Positions 31,784-40,527 of a stretch of DNA of 64,000 bases are shown in pieces. Position numbers and translations under genes: made by a program. The first letter of the stretch is position 1. The number at the start of each line of letters is the position of its first letter. The DNA is from CAYQJS01 sp964417895 (GTDB taxonomy: Bacteria > Chloroflexota > UBA6077 > SHYK01), in NCBI GenBank assembly GCA_964417895.1, contig CAYQJS010000023.1, positions 10,865 to 74,864 of the forward strand, read 5' to 3'. Under the pieces are notes generated by a model. The model made no database searches and was not told the origin of the DNA. It saw only the letters and a program-made list of their open reading frames with translations.

Positions 31784-32989
31784 ATGACATCCTGGCGCCG
31801 GGCGGCGTTGCTGCTTGCGGTGGCGAGCGTCGTCGAGACCCTGGGCTTCGGCCATCTCGGGGCCTTCACGCCACTGTATCTCCGCGATCTCGGCGTCCCG
31901 GCCGACCTCGTACCCACGTGGACGGGCATGCTTTCGGGCGCGTCATTTCTGCTTGGTCTGCCCCTCGCTCCCTTCTGGGGCGTATGGGCCGATCGCTATA
32001 GCCGCAAGCTGATCATCCTGCGCTCCACGCTCGGCGAAGGGGTCATCTTCTTCCTGTTCAGCATCGCCGGCGAGCCATGGCACTTGCTGGTCGCTCGCAC
32101 GCTGGTGGGGTTCATCCTGGGCAACACGGGCGTGATGTTCGCCATGCTGGCGGACATCACGCCAAAAAGCCGGCTCCCCTTCGCGATTGGATGGATCAGC
32201 GCGGGCGGGACGCTGGGCATGTCCATCGGGCCATTTCTCGGCGGCTGGGCCTTGAGCCGGCTGACGATCAGCCAGCTCTACCTGATCGACGCCATCGCCT
32301 GCTGGGCGGTCGTCGCTGCACTCTGGCTGCTGCTCCGGGAGACGCGCTCGCGGCCGCGCCCCGATGCCTCGACCCTGGACCTCCTTCGCGCGCTCCCCAG
32401 CAACGTATGGGCGTCGCGCGCCGTACCGCCGCTGTTCGCTCTGTATTTCGTGGTGTTTCTCGGCGCCAATCTCCAGATGCCGTTTGTGCCGCTCCTGGTG
32501 GCGGCGGTCTACGAGGGCCCAGACCTTCCGCTGGCGATCGGAGGAGTGATGCTCGCTGTAGGCGGGCTCTCGGCAGTTGCAGCGCCTCTGCTGGGTGCGC
32601 TCGCCCAGCGATTCGGGCCGCGGCGAGTCCTCACCGCCGCTCTGATCGTTGGAGCCGGTGCGGGGGTGGCACAAGCCATCGCGCCCGACTATGCGTGGCT
32701 GCTCGCGACCCGCGCCGTGTACGGGCTGGCGCAGGGAGGGTCCGCGCCGCTCGTCGTATCGATGATCGCCGCGGCCGCCCCGGAGGACCGCCGCGGCTCG
32801 ATCCTCAACGTCATTCTCTTTCCGGGGTACTTTGCCTGGATGTTCGGCCCGCTGCTTGGATCGGGGCTGGCGGCGATCGGGATACGCTTCGCCTTCCTGG
32901 GGGGCGCAGCGGTCACAGCGATGGCGGCCGGCTTCAACTGCATACTCGCCAGGCGAGCGGCGGCGGAGGCAGAGCCGGTTCCCGACTGA
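31784..32989 (+). CDS. major facilitator superfamily transporter
   Basis: The 401-residue membrane protein has about 12 helices in two halves. The loop between helices 2 and 3 carries motif A-like 'GVWADRYSRKLIIL', and the same position in the second half has 'GALAQRFGPRRVL'. 'LARTLVGFILGNTG' and 'ATRAVYGLAQGGSAPLV' are typical of drug/sugar exporters of the TetA type. Substrate unknown. It starts right after repeat DNA with no clear ribosome site, and lies alone between a repeat block and a tRNA gene on the other strand. Confidence 0.85.
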   Translation: MTSWRRAALLLAVASVVETLGFGHLGAFTPLYLRDLGVPADLVPTWTGMLSGASFLLGLPLAPFWGVWADRYSRKLIILRSTLGEGVIFFLFSIAGEPWHLLVARTLVGFILGNTGVMFAMLADITPKSRLPFAIGWISAGGTLGMSIGPFLGGWALSRLTISQLYLIDAIACWAVVAALWLLLRETRSRPRPDASTLDLLRALPSNVWASRAVPPLFALYFVVFLGANLQMPFVPLLVAAVYEGPDLPLAIGGVMLAVGGLSAVAAPLLGALAQRFGPRRVLTAALIVGAGAGVAQAIAPDYAWLLATRAVYGLAQGGSAPLVVSMIAAAAPEDRRGSILNVILFPGYFAWMFGPLLGSGLAAIGIRFAFLGGAAVTAMAAGFNCILARRAAAEAEPVPD

Positions 32990-33015
32990 CCGTTGCGGAT
33001 GGGCGAGACGCCAGG

Positions 33016-33089
33016 TGCCCCCGGCGGGATTCGAACCCGCGATCTCAGCCTTGAAAGGGCTGCGTCCTGGGCCTCTAGACGACAGGGGC
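33016..33089 (-). tRNA. tRNA-Glu (anticodon TTC)
   Basis: Read on the minus strand, the acceptor arm GCCCCTG pairs with CGGGGGC with one G-U. The T arm is CGGGTTCGAATCCCG, and the anticodon loop is CTTTCAA with TTC at 33053-33055. Discriminator A is followed by CCT, so the final A of CCA is not encoded. Confidence 0.95.
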
Positions 33090-33364
33090 CGGAAGAGAAC
33101 TGAGTCGTAAGGACTGTGGACTGAGCGGCTCAGCCGCGTAGCGCCAAGCGAGAGGCCGCACCTAACCATAACAGAACGCTCGGGCGGGCGCTGTAACAAA
33201 CTCGTGGGCCGCAAGACGATTCTTCGGACGATCCTGGTGCCATGAGCCCGATGACGAATCCACTCTGGGCTCGCCGACGTTCCCGGACCGAGCGGCTCGG
33301 GCTCGCTTGCCACCCCGAGGACGATTGGGCGGCATGGTGCCCACGGCCGGCGGAGGGGGGAGGC

Positions 33365-33955
33365 ATGCGAGCAGCGCGGTTGGCGTTCCGCCCATGGGTG
33401 GTGATTGCCGGGGTGCCCTTCGTCCTTGCTCTGGGGGCCGTTGCCTGGTACCTCGCGTCCCCCTTCTTCATTCGAACGCAGCTGGTCGAGGACAGCCCAT
33501 TCGCGGCGCCCCGGCCCGTGTCGGGCCCAGCTATTGGGTCCTCGGGCGGGTCGTCGGGCGGGCCGGCTGCCGGGCCGGGCGGGGCGGACCCAGCGGCCCC
33601 CGCGACCGGTATCCAGCTCCTCGGGACGGGGGTCTTCTCAGACAGGGACCAGGTTCACCGAGGCAGCGGCCAGGCGATTCTGGCGCGGACTCCCGAGGGC
33701 GCCGTGGTGCTCCGCTTCGAAGGATTCCGCGTGACGAACGGGCCGGACCTGCACGTGCTTCTGTCGCGGCGGGAGCGCCCGTCCACCCACGACGAGGTTT
33801 ACGACGGCGTGTACGTCGGGAAGCTCAAGGCGTCAGAGGGAGCGTTCAATTACGAGCTGCCCCGCGATGCAGACCTCGCGGGCATCCGATCGGTCGTCGT
33901 CTATTGCGTGCCGTTCCAGGTGATCTTCACGTCGGCACGTCTGACAGCCACATAG
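33365..33955 (+). CDS. membrane-anchored DM13-domain protein
   Basis: The protein has 196 residues from the ATG at 33365, which follows a GGAGGGGGGAGG ribosome site; a longer frame from 33242 adds 41 unlikely residues. A single N-terminal membrane anchor (residues about 10-35) is followed by a Gly/Pro/Ala-rich linker. A DM13-like domain then begins near residue 85, with 'GVFSDRDQVHRGSGQAIL', 'FEGFRVTNGPDLHVLLS' and a lone Cys in 'VVYCVPFQVIF'. In animals DM13 is proposed to bind metal or take part in electron transfer; the bacterial role is unknown. The domain faces outside the membrane. Confidence 0.8.
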   Translation: MRAARLAFRPWVVIAGVPFVLALGAVAWYLASPFFIRTQLVEDSPFAAPRPVSGPAIGSSGGSSGGPAAGPGGADPAAPATGIQLLGTGVFSDRDQVHRGSGQAILARTPEGAVVLRFEGFRVTNGPDLHVLLSRRERPSTHDEVYDGVYVGKLKASEGAFNYELPRDADLAGIRSVVVYCVPFQVIFTSARLTAT

Positions 33956-34247
33956 GCGGGGCCCGCCCAGATGTACAACCTAAGGGGTTGCTACAGAATG
34001 GATGGATCTACACGCCGGTTCTCGGGACGTCGACCGTTTTCTATTCGGGTGCAGGTCGTCGGTTCGGAACGTGCACCCGGCCAGCGGATCAGGTCCAGAA
34101 TGGGCCGCCTTATGGGCGCAGCAGGTCAAGGCCAAGAGCGGCCACGGGTTCCAGGGAAATGCTCTTTCTTGCTGCGATGATGTTCGGGCCCAGCATTACA
34201 ATCATGAGCTTCTTGATCTTCGTGGTTTTGGCGTTCGAGGTCCGAGA
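33956..34247. other. 292-base gap with no supported gene
   Basis: Convergent gap between the DM13 gene and the minus-strand binding-protein gene. Short open frames here lack ribosome sites or family motifs. I see no clear terminator hairpin. Confidence 0.5.
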
Positions 34248-35951
34248 TCACCCCCGCACGTCCCACTCGTGCGCGTTCCAGGTGATGAACACCTGGACCC
34301 ATTCCCTGCCCACGTTCACCACCCGGTCGGAGATAGCCCCCGGCTGGACGTTGTAGTGGAGGCCGACGACCGTGACCTGATCTGCCATATGGCGAATGAT
34401 CTGCCCAAGGACCTGGATGCGCTCCGGCACCGGCACGGTCTTGAAGTACGTCTCCAGAAGGGTGTCGAATTCCGGATTCATGTACCGGCTCCTGTTGCCA
34501 GTGCCTGAGATGCGGAAGTTGTTGCTGGGTAGCCGGGTCTCGGAGCTGTAGAGGATGCGCACATTGTTGACATCGTTGGGGCTACCAAATACCGCGAAGG
34601 CGGGGAAGGTGGCCACATACTGCTGGTCCTGGTTTTGCTGGGGAGATGCCGGCACGGCGGTGGCGTCCACGCCCAGCCGCTGCCAGTAGTCAGCGACGGC
34701 GGACGCCGGCTTGGCCGCCTGCTCCGTTGGCGAGCTGCGAACCTCCAGCTCTAGCCGCCGGTTCGCCTCGTCCCGATAGATCCCATCCGATCCCTTCGAA
34801 TAGCCCCGGGCCTCCAACAGTTGGGCAGCCCGCCTGGGATCATAGTCGTACCGCGGGACGGCGGCCTCGATGTCGCGGTACGCTGCCTGGTTCGGGCTCA
34901 GAAAGGTGTGCGCCACAGGGGACATCCCCGCCACCAGCGTGTCCGCCAGCTCCTGGCGGTCGATCGCGTGCGCGAGAGCTCGCCGGAACTGGAGGTCGCC
35001 CACGACGGCCGGACGCGGATCGACGAACTGCGGGAACAGCGCCACCCAGTTGTCGGAGCCGTAGTTGAAGGCCACTGTGCCTCCGCGCCACTGGTCCCGC
35101 AGCTGGATCCCGAGATCAATCGACCCGACATTGGGCGTGACGTCGACCGCGCCCGCCAGCAGGTTCGCCGTCAGCGTGTTGGCATCGGGAATGTACTTCA
35201 CCTCGATTTCGTCGATCTTCGGCCGGCCCAGCACATAATCGCCGTTCGCGTCGAGCAGCAGGCCGACGCCCAGGACCCACTCGCGGACCCGGTAGGGCCC
35301 CGCGCCGACGAACTCCGAGGTCCAGTAGGGGAGATCCAGCAGGCTCGCCTTGTTGGTCCGATACGCGTCGTCCAGCAGGTGCTTGGGTAAGAGGCCGCCC
35401 AACTGCGCGTCCAGCAGGGTGTCGGCGCCGATGAACGGCTCCTTCCAGGTGATGGATAGCGTCCGCAGGTCCGGGGCCCTCGCCTCCTCGATCGATGCGT
35501 AGGCCAGGCTGTTGAACGCGGACATCTCCGGGTCCCGCCCGACCTGGAGGCTGAAGAGCAGGTCCTCCGCGGTCAGCGGCGCCCCGTCGTGCCAGCGGGC
35601 GCCATCCCGGAGCCGCCAGGTGGTCTCCATGCGCCCGTCCGGCAGCAGCTTCCAGAGCCCGTTCTCGAGGCTGGGCACCGCCTCGGCTAACCGGGGATGG
35701 CGGATGCGCTGGTCGCCGCGAACCGTCAGGCCCGTGTGCACCAACTGGAACGCGACTCGCTCCGGCCCAGACGCGCTGGGGCGGAAATCCTGCTCGCGCG
35801 CCGTCCCGAGCGTGATGCGCTTCACCGCACGAGAGATGGGAGCGGCACCGGCCGTGGCTCCGCCCGAGCCTCTGGGGTCCGCCGGTGCGCAGGCGAGCCC
35901 AAGAATCGTAAGCACGAGCATTACGGTCACCGTTCGGGTCCAACGGAACAT
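34248..35951 (-). CDS. family 5 (peptide/nickel-type) ABC transporter solute-binding lipoprotein
   Basis: The protein has 567 residues from the ATG at 35951, preceded by TTGGAGG. The signal peptide ends in 'LGLAC' with lipidated Cys21. Typical family regions are 'WRLRDGARWHDGAPLTAEDLLFSL', 'VGAGPYRVREW', 'LQFRRALAHAIDRQEL' and 'LLEARGYSKGSDGIYRD'. The last segment near the C-terminus gives the large two-lobed DppA/OppA fold. No permease or ATPase genes flank it, so it is an orphan receptor or uses a transporter encoded elsewhere. It is divergent from the NB-ARC regulator, with a 142-base gap that holds both promoters. Confidence 0.88.
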   Translation of the reverse strand: MFRWTRTVTVMLVLTILGLACAPADPRGSGGATAGAAPISRAVKRITLGTAREQDFRPSASGPERVAFQLVHTGLTVRGDQRIRHPRLAEAVPSLENGLWKLLPDGRMETTWRLRDGARWHDGAPLTAEDLLFSLQVGRDPEMSAFNSLAYASIEEARAPDLRTLSITWKEPFIGADTLLDAQLGGLLPKHLLDDAYRTNKASLLDLPYWTSEFVGAGPYRVREWVLGVGLLLDANGDYVLGRPKIDEIEVKYIPDANTLTANLLAGAVDVTPNVGSIDLGIQLRDQWRGGTVAFNYGSDNWVALFPQFVDPRPAVVGDLQFRRALAHAIDRQELADTLVAGMSPVAHTFLSPNQAAYRDIEAAVPRYDYDPRRAAQLLEARGYSKGSDGIYRDEANRRLELEVRSSPTEQAAKPASAVADYWQRLGVDATAVPASPQQNQDQQYVATFPAFAVFGSPNDVNNVRILYSSETRLPSNNFRISGTGNRSRYMNPEFDTLLETYFKTVPVPERIQVLGQIIRHMADQVTVVGLHYNVQPGAISDRVVNVGREWVQVFITWNAHEWDVRG

Positions 35952-36093
35952 ACTTGCCTCCAAGTCAAACGGGTCAGCCCGGAAGGCTGACCTCCATGTA
36001 TCATAGGGGGCACCCGGGCGGTAACAGGGCGCGTATTTCCCGAGAATTGGCTGCCTTTTGCTCATGTTTCGCTTACGATCCGGCTGACATGAC

Positions 36094-38619
36094 GTGTCCC
36101 ACCTGATTCGCCTCGACCAGGCCCGCACAAAGGCGCGGAGCGCCGCGGGGTTCGGACGAGAGATCCGCGCCGCCTTAGCGCACCTGAACGACGTCGCCTA
36201 CTTGCAGACCCATCCGCTGGTGTGGCTGGTTGGCTCCAAAGCCTCGGCCAACGCCACCGGCTCCGGGGTCGCACTGAAACAGGAGCTGATCGAGGCCATC
36301 GCGTCGCTCCGTCCGGATGCCAGGACGGCCGGGCTGTCGCCCGCGCGGCGGCGGCATCAAATCCTGGAGATGCGCTACGTCGAGGGGGCGAATGCCTCTG
36401 GCATCCAGGCAAAGCTGGCCATCAGTAAGAGCGAATACTACCGAGAGCATCAGGAGGCCTTGCAGGCCGTTGCCGCCTTGTTGCAAGAGCGGTGGCGACT
36501 CGCTGAATCGTTAGGTATGGCTCCATCCCGAAAGGACTTCCCGCCTGGCCGATTGGGGGCAGCTGGCTGGGAGCTCGCTATCGGCGGGGGCTTGCCCGTT
36601 CCTTTGACGAGCTTCGTCGGACGGGAACGCGAGCTGGATCAGCTGGCGCATCTCGTGGTGAACGGCCAGCGGCTGCTCACCGTGGTGGGCCCGCCGGGCG
36701 TCGGCAAGACGCGTCTAGCTATCGAGGCGGCGGCAGGCCTAACTGAGGAGTTCCGCGACGGAGTGTGCTTCGTTTCCCTGGCGGAGATCCCGACAGCGGA
36801 TCTGATCCCGTCTGCTATCGCCGCGGGGATAAGCATGCAGCACTACGGACCGGAGCACGTCAGCGAGGCGGTCGCGCGAGCGCTTGCCTCCCGGGAGATG
36901 CTTCTGGTACTCGACAATTTCGAGCATCTGGTCTCCGCAGCCCCTCAGATTGCACAACTCCTGCAAGCCTGTCCCCGGCTCAGCGTGCTCACGACCAGTC
37001 GTGTCCCACTCCGAGTGCGCGGCGAGCGCGAGTTCCCGCTCGATCCATTGCCCCTACCGGACGTGAGCGCAGACTCGGATGAGCTGGCCCAGAACCCCGC
37101 GGTGAAGCTCTTCGTCGATCGGGCCACTGCGACCCAACCGAGTCTCGAGCCCGCTCCAGACACCTTGACCACTATCGCGCGGATCTGCACGCGGCTCGAC
37201 GGATTGCCGCTCGCGATCGAGCTGGCGGCTGCCCGTGCGAAGCTCCTTCCAGTGGAGGCGATTCTGGAACGGCTGAATCCCCGTCTCGCGCTGCTCGCTG
37301 ACGGTGCTCGCGATCTGCCCAGCCGCCAGCGAAGCCTGTGGGCGGCGACCTCCTGGAGCTACAGCCTTCTGCACTCGACCGAGCAGCTCCTCTTTCGACG
37401 GTTGGGCGTTTTCGTGGGCGGTTGGACCATCGACGCCGCTCAGCAAGTCGCGGCGTACGGCAGCGACGTGCTCCCCGGCCTGGCCGCGCTTGTGGACAGC
37501 AGCCTCGTGCGGCGAACGGAGCAGAGAGGCCGTGAGGCGCGCTTCGGGACGCTGGAGACGATTCGGGAGTATGCGCGGGAATGCCTCGCGTCGAGCGGCG
37601 AAGCCGAGGAGATTGCCCGTAGGCATGCCGCCTACTATCTGGAATTCGCCGAGTCTGCCGATCCGTTGATAACCGCCCAGCAAACCGCGATGGACCGGGA
37701 ACACGACAATCTGCGCGCGGCGCTTCGGGAATGGGTGGAGCGAGACGACGGTGACAAGTCGTTGCGGCTGGCCACGGCGCTTTCCATCTTTTGTCACGAG
37801 CGCGGCTACTACCAAGAAGGGCGAGACCATCTTCGAGCGGCCTTCGCTTTGCCAGCCGCGTCGGAACGGACCATCACACGTGCGCGCGCATTGCTCGGGC
37901 TGGCCGGGTTGGCGCGCCACCAGGGCGAGGATAGCGACGCGCTGACGGCGGCCCAGGAGGCTCTCGATATCGCCCTCTCCCTTGGGGATCCGAGGAGCCG
38001 CGGGTGGGCCCTCGAGGAGTTGGGCCGCCTCGCTAACCGCGCCGGCGATCGAGCGCGGGCACACGGGCTGATCGAGCAGTCGCTGGCGATTGCCGTCCAC
38101 TTGGGGGACCGGCTCGCCACCGCGCACTGCCTCGGGATATTGGGCGGTTTGTTACATGCGGGGGGCAACGACGCTGAGGCTCGTCCGCTGCTCGATCAGG
38201 CTTGCGGGCTCTATCGAGATGCTGGCGTGGCGAGCAGATACGCCATGACGCTCCGGCATCTCGCCAGTTTGGCCAGAGACCTCGGTGACGTTGCACAAGC
38301 CCGGCGACTCGGTCGGGAATCAGTTTCCCTCGCCCAGGATCTCGGTCCCTTCTGGGTGGCCGCGGCCTTGGAGAGTATGGCTGCCGTTGCAGCGACAGAA
38401 GGCCAAGCGGCCAGGGCCGTTCGCTTGGCTGGGGCGGCGGCGGGCGTGCGCGGCGCCGTCGGCGCTCACATGCCAATGCAGTGGGAGCCCGAGCTCAGCC
38501 GCAATCTCGAGCCGGCGAGGCGCGCTCTCGACGAGACAGCTCGGGAAACGGCGTGGACAGAAGGGCTAGCCATGACTCGGGAACAAGCGATCGCCTACGC
38601 ATTGGACGGGAGGACCTGA
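36094..38619 (+). CDS. HTH / NB-ARC ATPase / TPR regulator
   Basis: The 841-residue protein starts at GTG. Residues about 1-145 hold a sigma-region-4-like helix-turn-helix ('ARRRHQILEMRYVEGANASGIQAKL', 'KSEYYREHQEAL'), instead of the usual LuxR or BTAD DNA-binding domain. Residues about 170-470 are an NB-ARC/STAND ATPase with the P-loop 'VVGPPGVGKTRLA', 'LLVLDNFEHLV' and 'VLTTSRVPLRVRGE'. The rest is alpha-helical TPR-like repeats that probably sense a ligand. STAND regulators oligomerise on ligand and ATP binding. It may control the divergent binding-protein gene, which is inference from position. Confidence 0.85.
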   Translation: MSHLIRLDQARTKARSAAGFGREIRAALAHLNDVAYLQTHPLVWLVGSKASANATGSGVALKQELIEAIASLRPDARTAGLSPARRRHQILEMRYVEGANASGIQAKLAISKSEYYREHQEALQAVAALLQERWRLAESLGMAPSRKDFPPGRLGAAGWELAIGGGLPVPLTSFVGRERELDQLAHLVVNGQRLLTVVGPPGVGKTRLAIEAAAGLTEEFRDGVCFVSLAEIPTADLIPSAIAAGISMQHYGPEHVSEAVARALASREMLLVLDNFEHLVSAAPQIAQLLQACPRLSVLTTSRVPLRVRGEREFPLDPLPLPDVSADSDELAQNPAVKLFVDRATATQPSLEPAPDTLTTIARICTRLDGLPLAIELAAARAKLLPVEAILERLNPRLALLADGARDLPSRQRSLWAATSWSYSLLHSTEQLLFRRLGVFVGGWTIDAAQQVAAYGSDVLPGLAALVDSSLVRRTEQRGREARFGTLETIREYARECLASSGEAEEIARRHAAYYLEFAESADPLITAQQTAMDREHDNLRAALREWVERDDGDKSLRLATALSIFCHERGYYQEGRDHLRAAFALPAASERTITRARALLGLAGLARHQGEDSDALTAAQEALDIALSLGDPRSRGWALEELGRLANRAGDRARAHGLIEQSLAIAVHLGDRLATAHCLGILGGLLHAGGNDAEARPLLDQACGLYRDAGVASRYAMTLRHLASLARDLGDVAQARRLGRESVSLAQDLGPFWVAAALESMAAVAATEGQAARAVRLAGAAAGVRGAVGAHMPMQWEPELSRNLEPARRALDETARETAWTEGLAMTREQAIAYALDGRT

Positions 38620-38630
38620 AGATAGGGGTT

Positions 38631-38888
38631 CTAAGCCGTCGTCCTGTCCTCTTTCCACCGTCGGAACAGGTCCAGAAGCTCCTCCCGGCCCTCTGCCGGG
38701 ATCGATTCGGTCGTCAAGCGGCCGAGGGAGCGCACGGTCCGCCGCATCTGCTCCAGATACTCGCTGCACCCCGGGCACTCTGTGAGGTGCGCCTCAAACG
38801 ACGCACGCCTGGCGGCAGGAAGCGCCCCCTCGAGGTACTCGGTGACGACCTCGACGAGCTCCCTGCAGGCCACGTCGTCGCTGTTCAA
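38631..38888 (-). CDS. zinc-binding anti-sigma factor (ZAS type)
   Basis: The short 85-residue protein has the zinc anti-sigma motif His-x3-Cys-x2-Cys in 'HLTECPGC' and an upstream 'CRELVEVVTEYLEG' helix. No membrane helix is seen, so it is soluble, like redox- or stress-responsive ZAS proteins. It lies 9 bases after the ECF sigma stop in the same operon and probably binds that sigma factor to hold it inactive. The signal that releases it is not known. Confidence 0.85.
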   Translation of the reverse strand: MNSDDVACRELVEVVTEYLEGALPAARRASFEAHLTECPGCSEYLEQMRRTVRSLGRLTTESIPAEGREELLDLFRRWKEDRTTA

Positions 38889-38897
38889 TGGCTCCTC

Positions 38898-39638
38898 TCA
38901 GCACGCCAGCAGGTATTCGTCGAGCGCATGGCGCACTTTCGTGCGTGCACGATGCAGTAGCACGCGTTGATTAGTCTCCGTGATGCCCAGCGCGTTACAC
39001 ACCTCTTCCGGGGTCCACCCCTCGATGTCGCGCAGAGTGATCACCTCCCGCTGGCTCGGCGTGAGCCGGCTAACCGAGTTGTGCAGATGTGCCTGCATCT
39101 CAACCGAGAGCGCGTGCTCTTCGGGGGCCCCACCCCAGCTCTGCGGAGGGTCCTGCCAGTGGCCCGGCCACCGGGGATGGTCCGCGGAAAGAAAGCGGTC
39201 AGGGTCGACGGCGGGCTCGGCAGGCTCGGTCTCCGGATCCCAAAGGGATGAGAAGGGGATGGTACGGCCTTCCCGCTGGCCGCGTGTTTTCGCAATGTTG
39301 GTGAGGATGCGAAAGAGCCAGGTCCGAATGGACGAGCGGCCTTCGAACCGATGGATGCCTTCGAGCGCGCCGAGCCAGGTCTGCTGAGCTACCTCCTCCG
39401 CGATGTCGCGATCTCTTACGTACAGGCCCGCCAGCCGTACCATCGCCGCGTGGTGGCGATCGACAAGGTCTACGAAAGCGCGCTCGTCTCCGTTCCGGAG
39501 GGACGTCACGAGTGCCGATTCGTCGACCGCCGAGGGGACGGAACCAGCCGGTTCCGGGGGTGAGCCGCCGAGCGCCACGTGCGGCGCCTCCCGAACGAGT
39601 CTCGCGAACGGGCGACCGCTCCAGCTCGCGAAGGCCAA
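38898..39638 (-). CDS. ECF-type RNA polymerase sigma factor
   Basis: The 246-residue protein has region 2 with 'DLVDRHHAAMVRLAGLYV', 'IAEEVAQQTWLGAL' and 'SSIRTWLFRILTNIAKT', which bind the core and the -10 element. Region 4 with 'LTPSQREVITLRDIEGWTPEEV' and 'RVLLHRARTKVR' binds the -35 element. The linker between them is long, about 60 residues, and rich in Pro and Trp. An N-terminal extension of about 40 residues may mean a later true start. It is followed by its anti-sigma gene. The likely role is a stress-response switch; target genes unknown. Confidence 0.92.
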   Translation of the reverse strand: MAFASWSGRPFARLVREAPHVALGGSPPEPAGSVPSAVDESALVTSLRNGDERAFVDLVDRHHAAMVRLAGLYVRDRDIAEEVAQQTWLGALEGIHRFEGRSSIRTWLFRILTNIAKTRGQREGRTIPFSSLWDPETEPAEPAVDPDRFLSADHPRWPGHWQDPPQSWGGAPEEHALSVEMQAHLHNSVSRLTPSQREVITLRDIEGWTPEEVCNALGITETNQRVLLHRARTKVRHALDEYLLAC

Positions 39639-39736
39639 CTGCCGGAGGCCACAGTGTAACGAAATCGGTGCTGGGGAGACTCTTGATCCAGTAGAACCGA
39701 GGCAGCCAAGTGGGCTCGCTCAACTAGGAGGCGTTG

Positions 39737-40423
39737 ATGGCCAACGAATGGATCGACATTTCGATTTCCCTCCGGACCGGCATGGTGCACTGGCCGGGCG
39801 ATCCCGAAGTCAGCATCGAGCGGGTGCTGGACATGGAGCGGGGCGACGATGCGAACGTGTCGCACATGTCGATGGGCTCTCACACGGGAACGCACATGGA
39901 CCCCCCTTTTCACTACGTGAGGGGTGGCATGAGCCTGGACCAGATGCCCCTGGATGCCACGATAGGGCCGGCTCGCGTGATCCAAATTCACCATCCCGAA
40001 CCCGTCGGCCCGGCCGAGCTAGCGCTGCACGACATCCAACCGGGCGAGCGGCTGCTCCTGAAAACCGAGAACTCCTCCAGGCGCTGGTACACGGAGAGCT
40101 TCACCGAGGACTTCGTCTACATCTCGGAGGAAGGCGCTCACTATCTCGCCGAACGGCAGATCAGGGCAGTGGGTGTCGACTACCTGTCGGTGGGGGGATT
40201 TAACGCCAACGGAACGGCGATCCACCGGACCCTGCTGGAGGCGGGTATCTGGATCATCGAGGGGCTCGACCTCTCTAGAGTTCAGCCCGGCCCCTACGAG
40301 CTGATCTGCCTGCCTATCAAGATCGAGCGATCGGATGGCGCCCCGGCGCGGGCGATTGTCAAACCGATAGCGGCAACTCAACACGCGACGATCGAAAGAA
40401 CTGGGCCAGGGCCATCGCCATGA
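39737..40423 (+). CDS. cyclase-family metal-dependent hydrolase (kynurenine formamidase-like)
   Basis: The 228-residue protein starts at ATG with AGGAGG 5 bases upstream; a TTG one codon earlier is possible. The family metal motif His-x-Gly-Thr-His-x-Asp is present in 'SHTGTHMDPPFH'. 'DISISLRTGMVHWPGDP' is the typical opening, and 'VGVDYLSVGG' and 'LLEAGIWIIEGLDL' complete the fold. Relatives hydrolyse formylkynurenine, isatin or other amide/lactone rings. Its stop overlaps the next small gene by an ATGA. Sharing an operon with a glucose dehydrogenase suggests a sugar-acid lactone as substrate, which is only inferred. Confidence 0.85.
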   Translation: MANEWIDISISLRTGMVHWPGDPEVSIERVLDMERGDDANVSHMSMGSHTGTHMDPPFHYVRGGMSLDQMPLDATIGPARVIQIHHPEPVGPAELALHDIQPGERLLLKTENSSRRWYTESFTEDFVYISEEGAHYLAERQIRAVGVDYLSVGGFNANGTAIHRTLLEAGIWIIEGLDLSRVQPGPYELICLPIKIERSDGAPARAIVKPIAATQHATIERTGPGPSP

Positions 40424-40527
40424 TGCGGCATGGCTTTGGCGGCCACCCCTATGGGCCGCACGAGGCGGAGCGGCAAGAGCGCCGGCTCGGACGGGTCGGC
40501 GATTTCTACAAGCCGGAGGTGTGGTGA
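40420..40527 (+). CDS. 35-residue micro-ORF coupled on both sides
   Basis: A start ATG overlaps the hydrolase stop as ATGA (40420-40423), and the TGA stop overlaps the dehydrogenase start as GTGA (40524-40527). The peptide is basic and aromatic-rich, with Gly/His at the start and Tyr/Trp near the end ('GDFYKPEVW'). No known family is recognised. Perfect coupling at both ends and exact filling of the gap argue that it is translated. It could be a small subunit or only a translational bridge. Confidence 0.55.
   Translation: MMRHGFGGHPYGPHEAERQERRLGRVGDFYKPEVW

Noticed and set aside
33242..33364. longer N-terminus for the DM13 protein
   Set aside because: The extra residues are Arg/Pro-rich without motifs, and the ATG at 33365 has a strong ribosome site directly before the membrane anchor.
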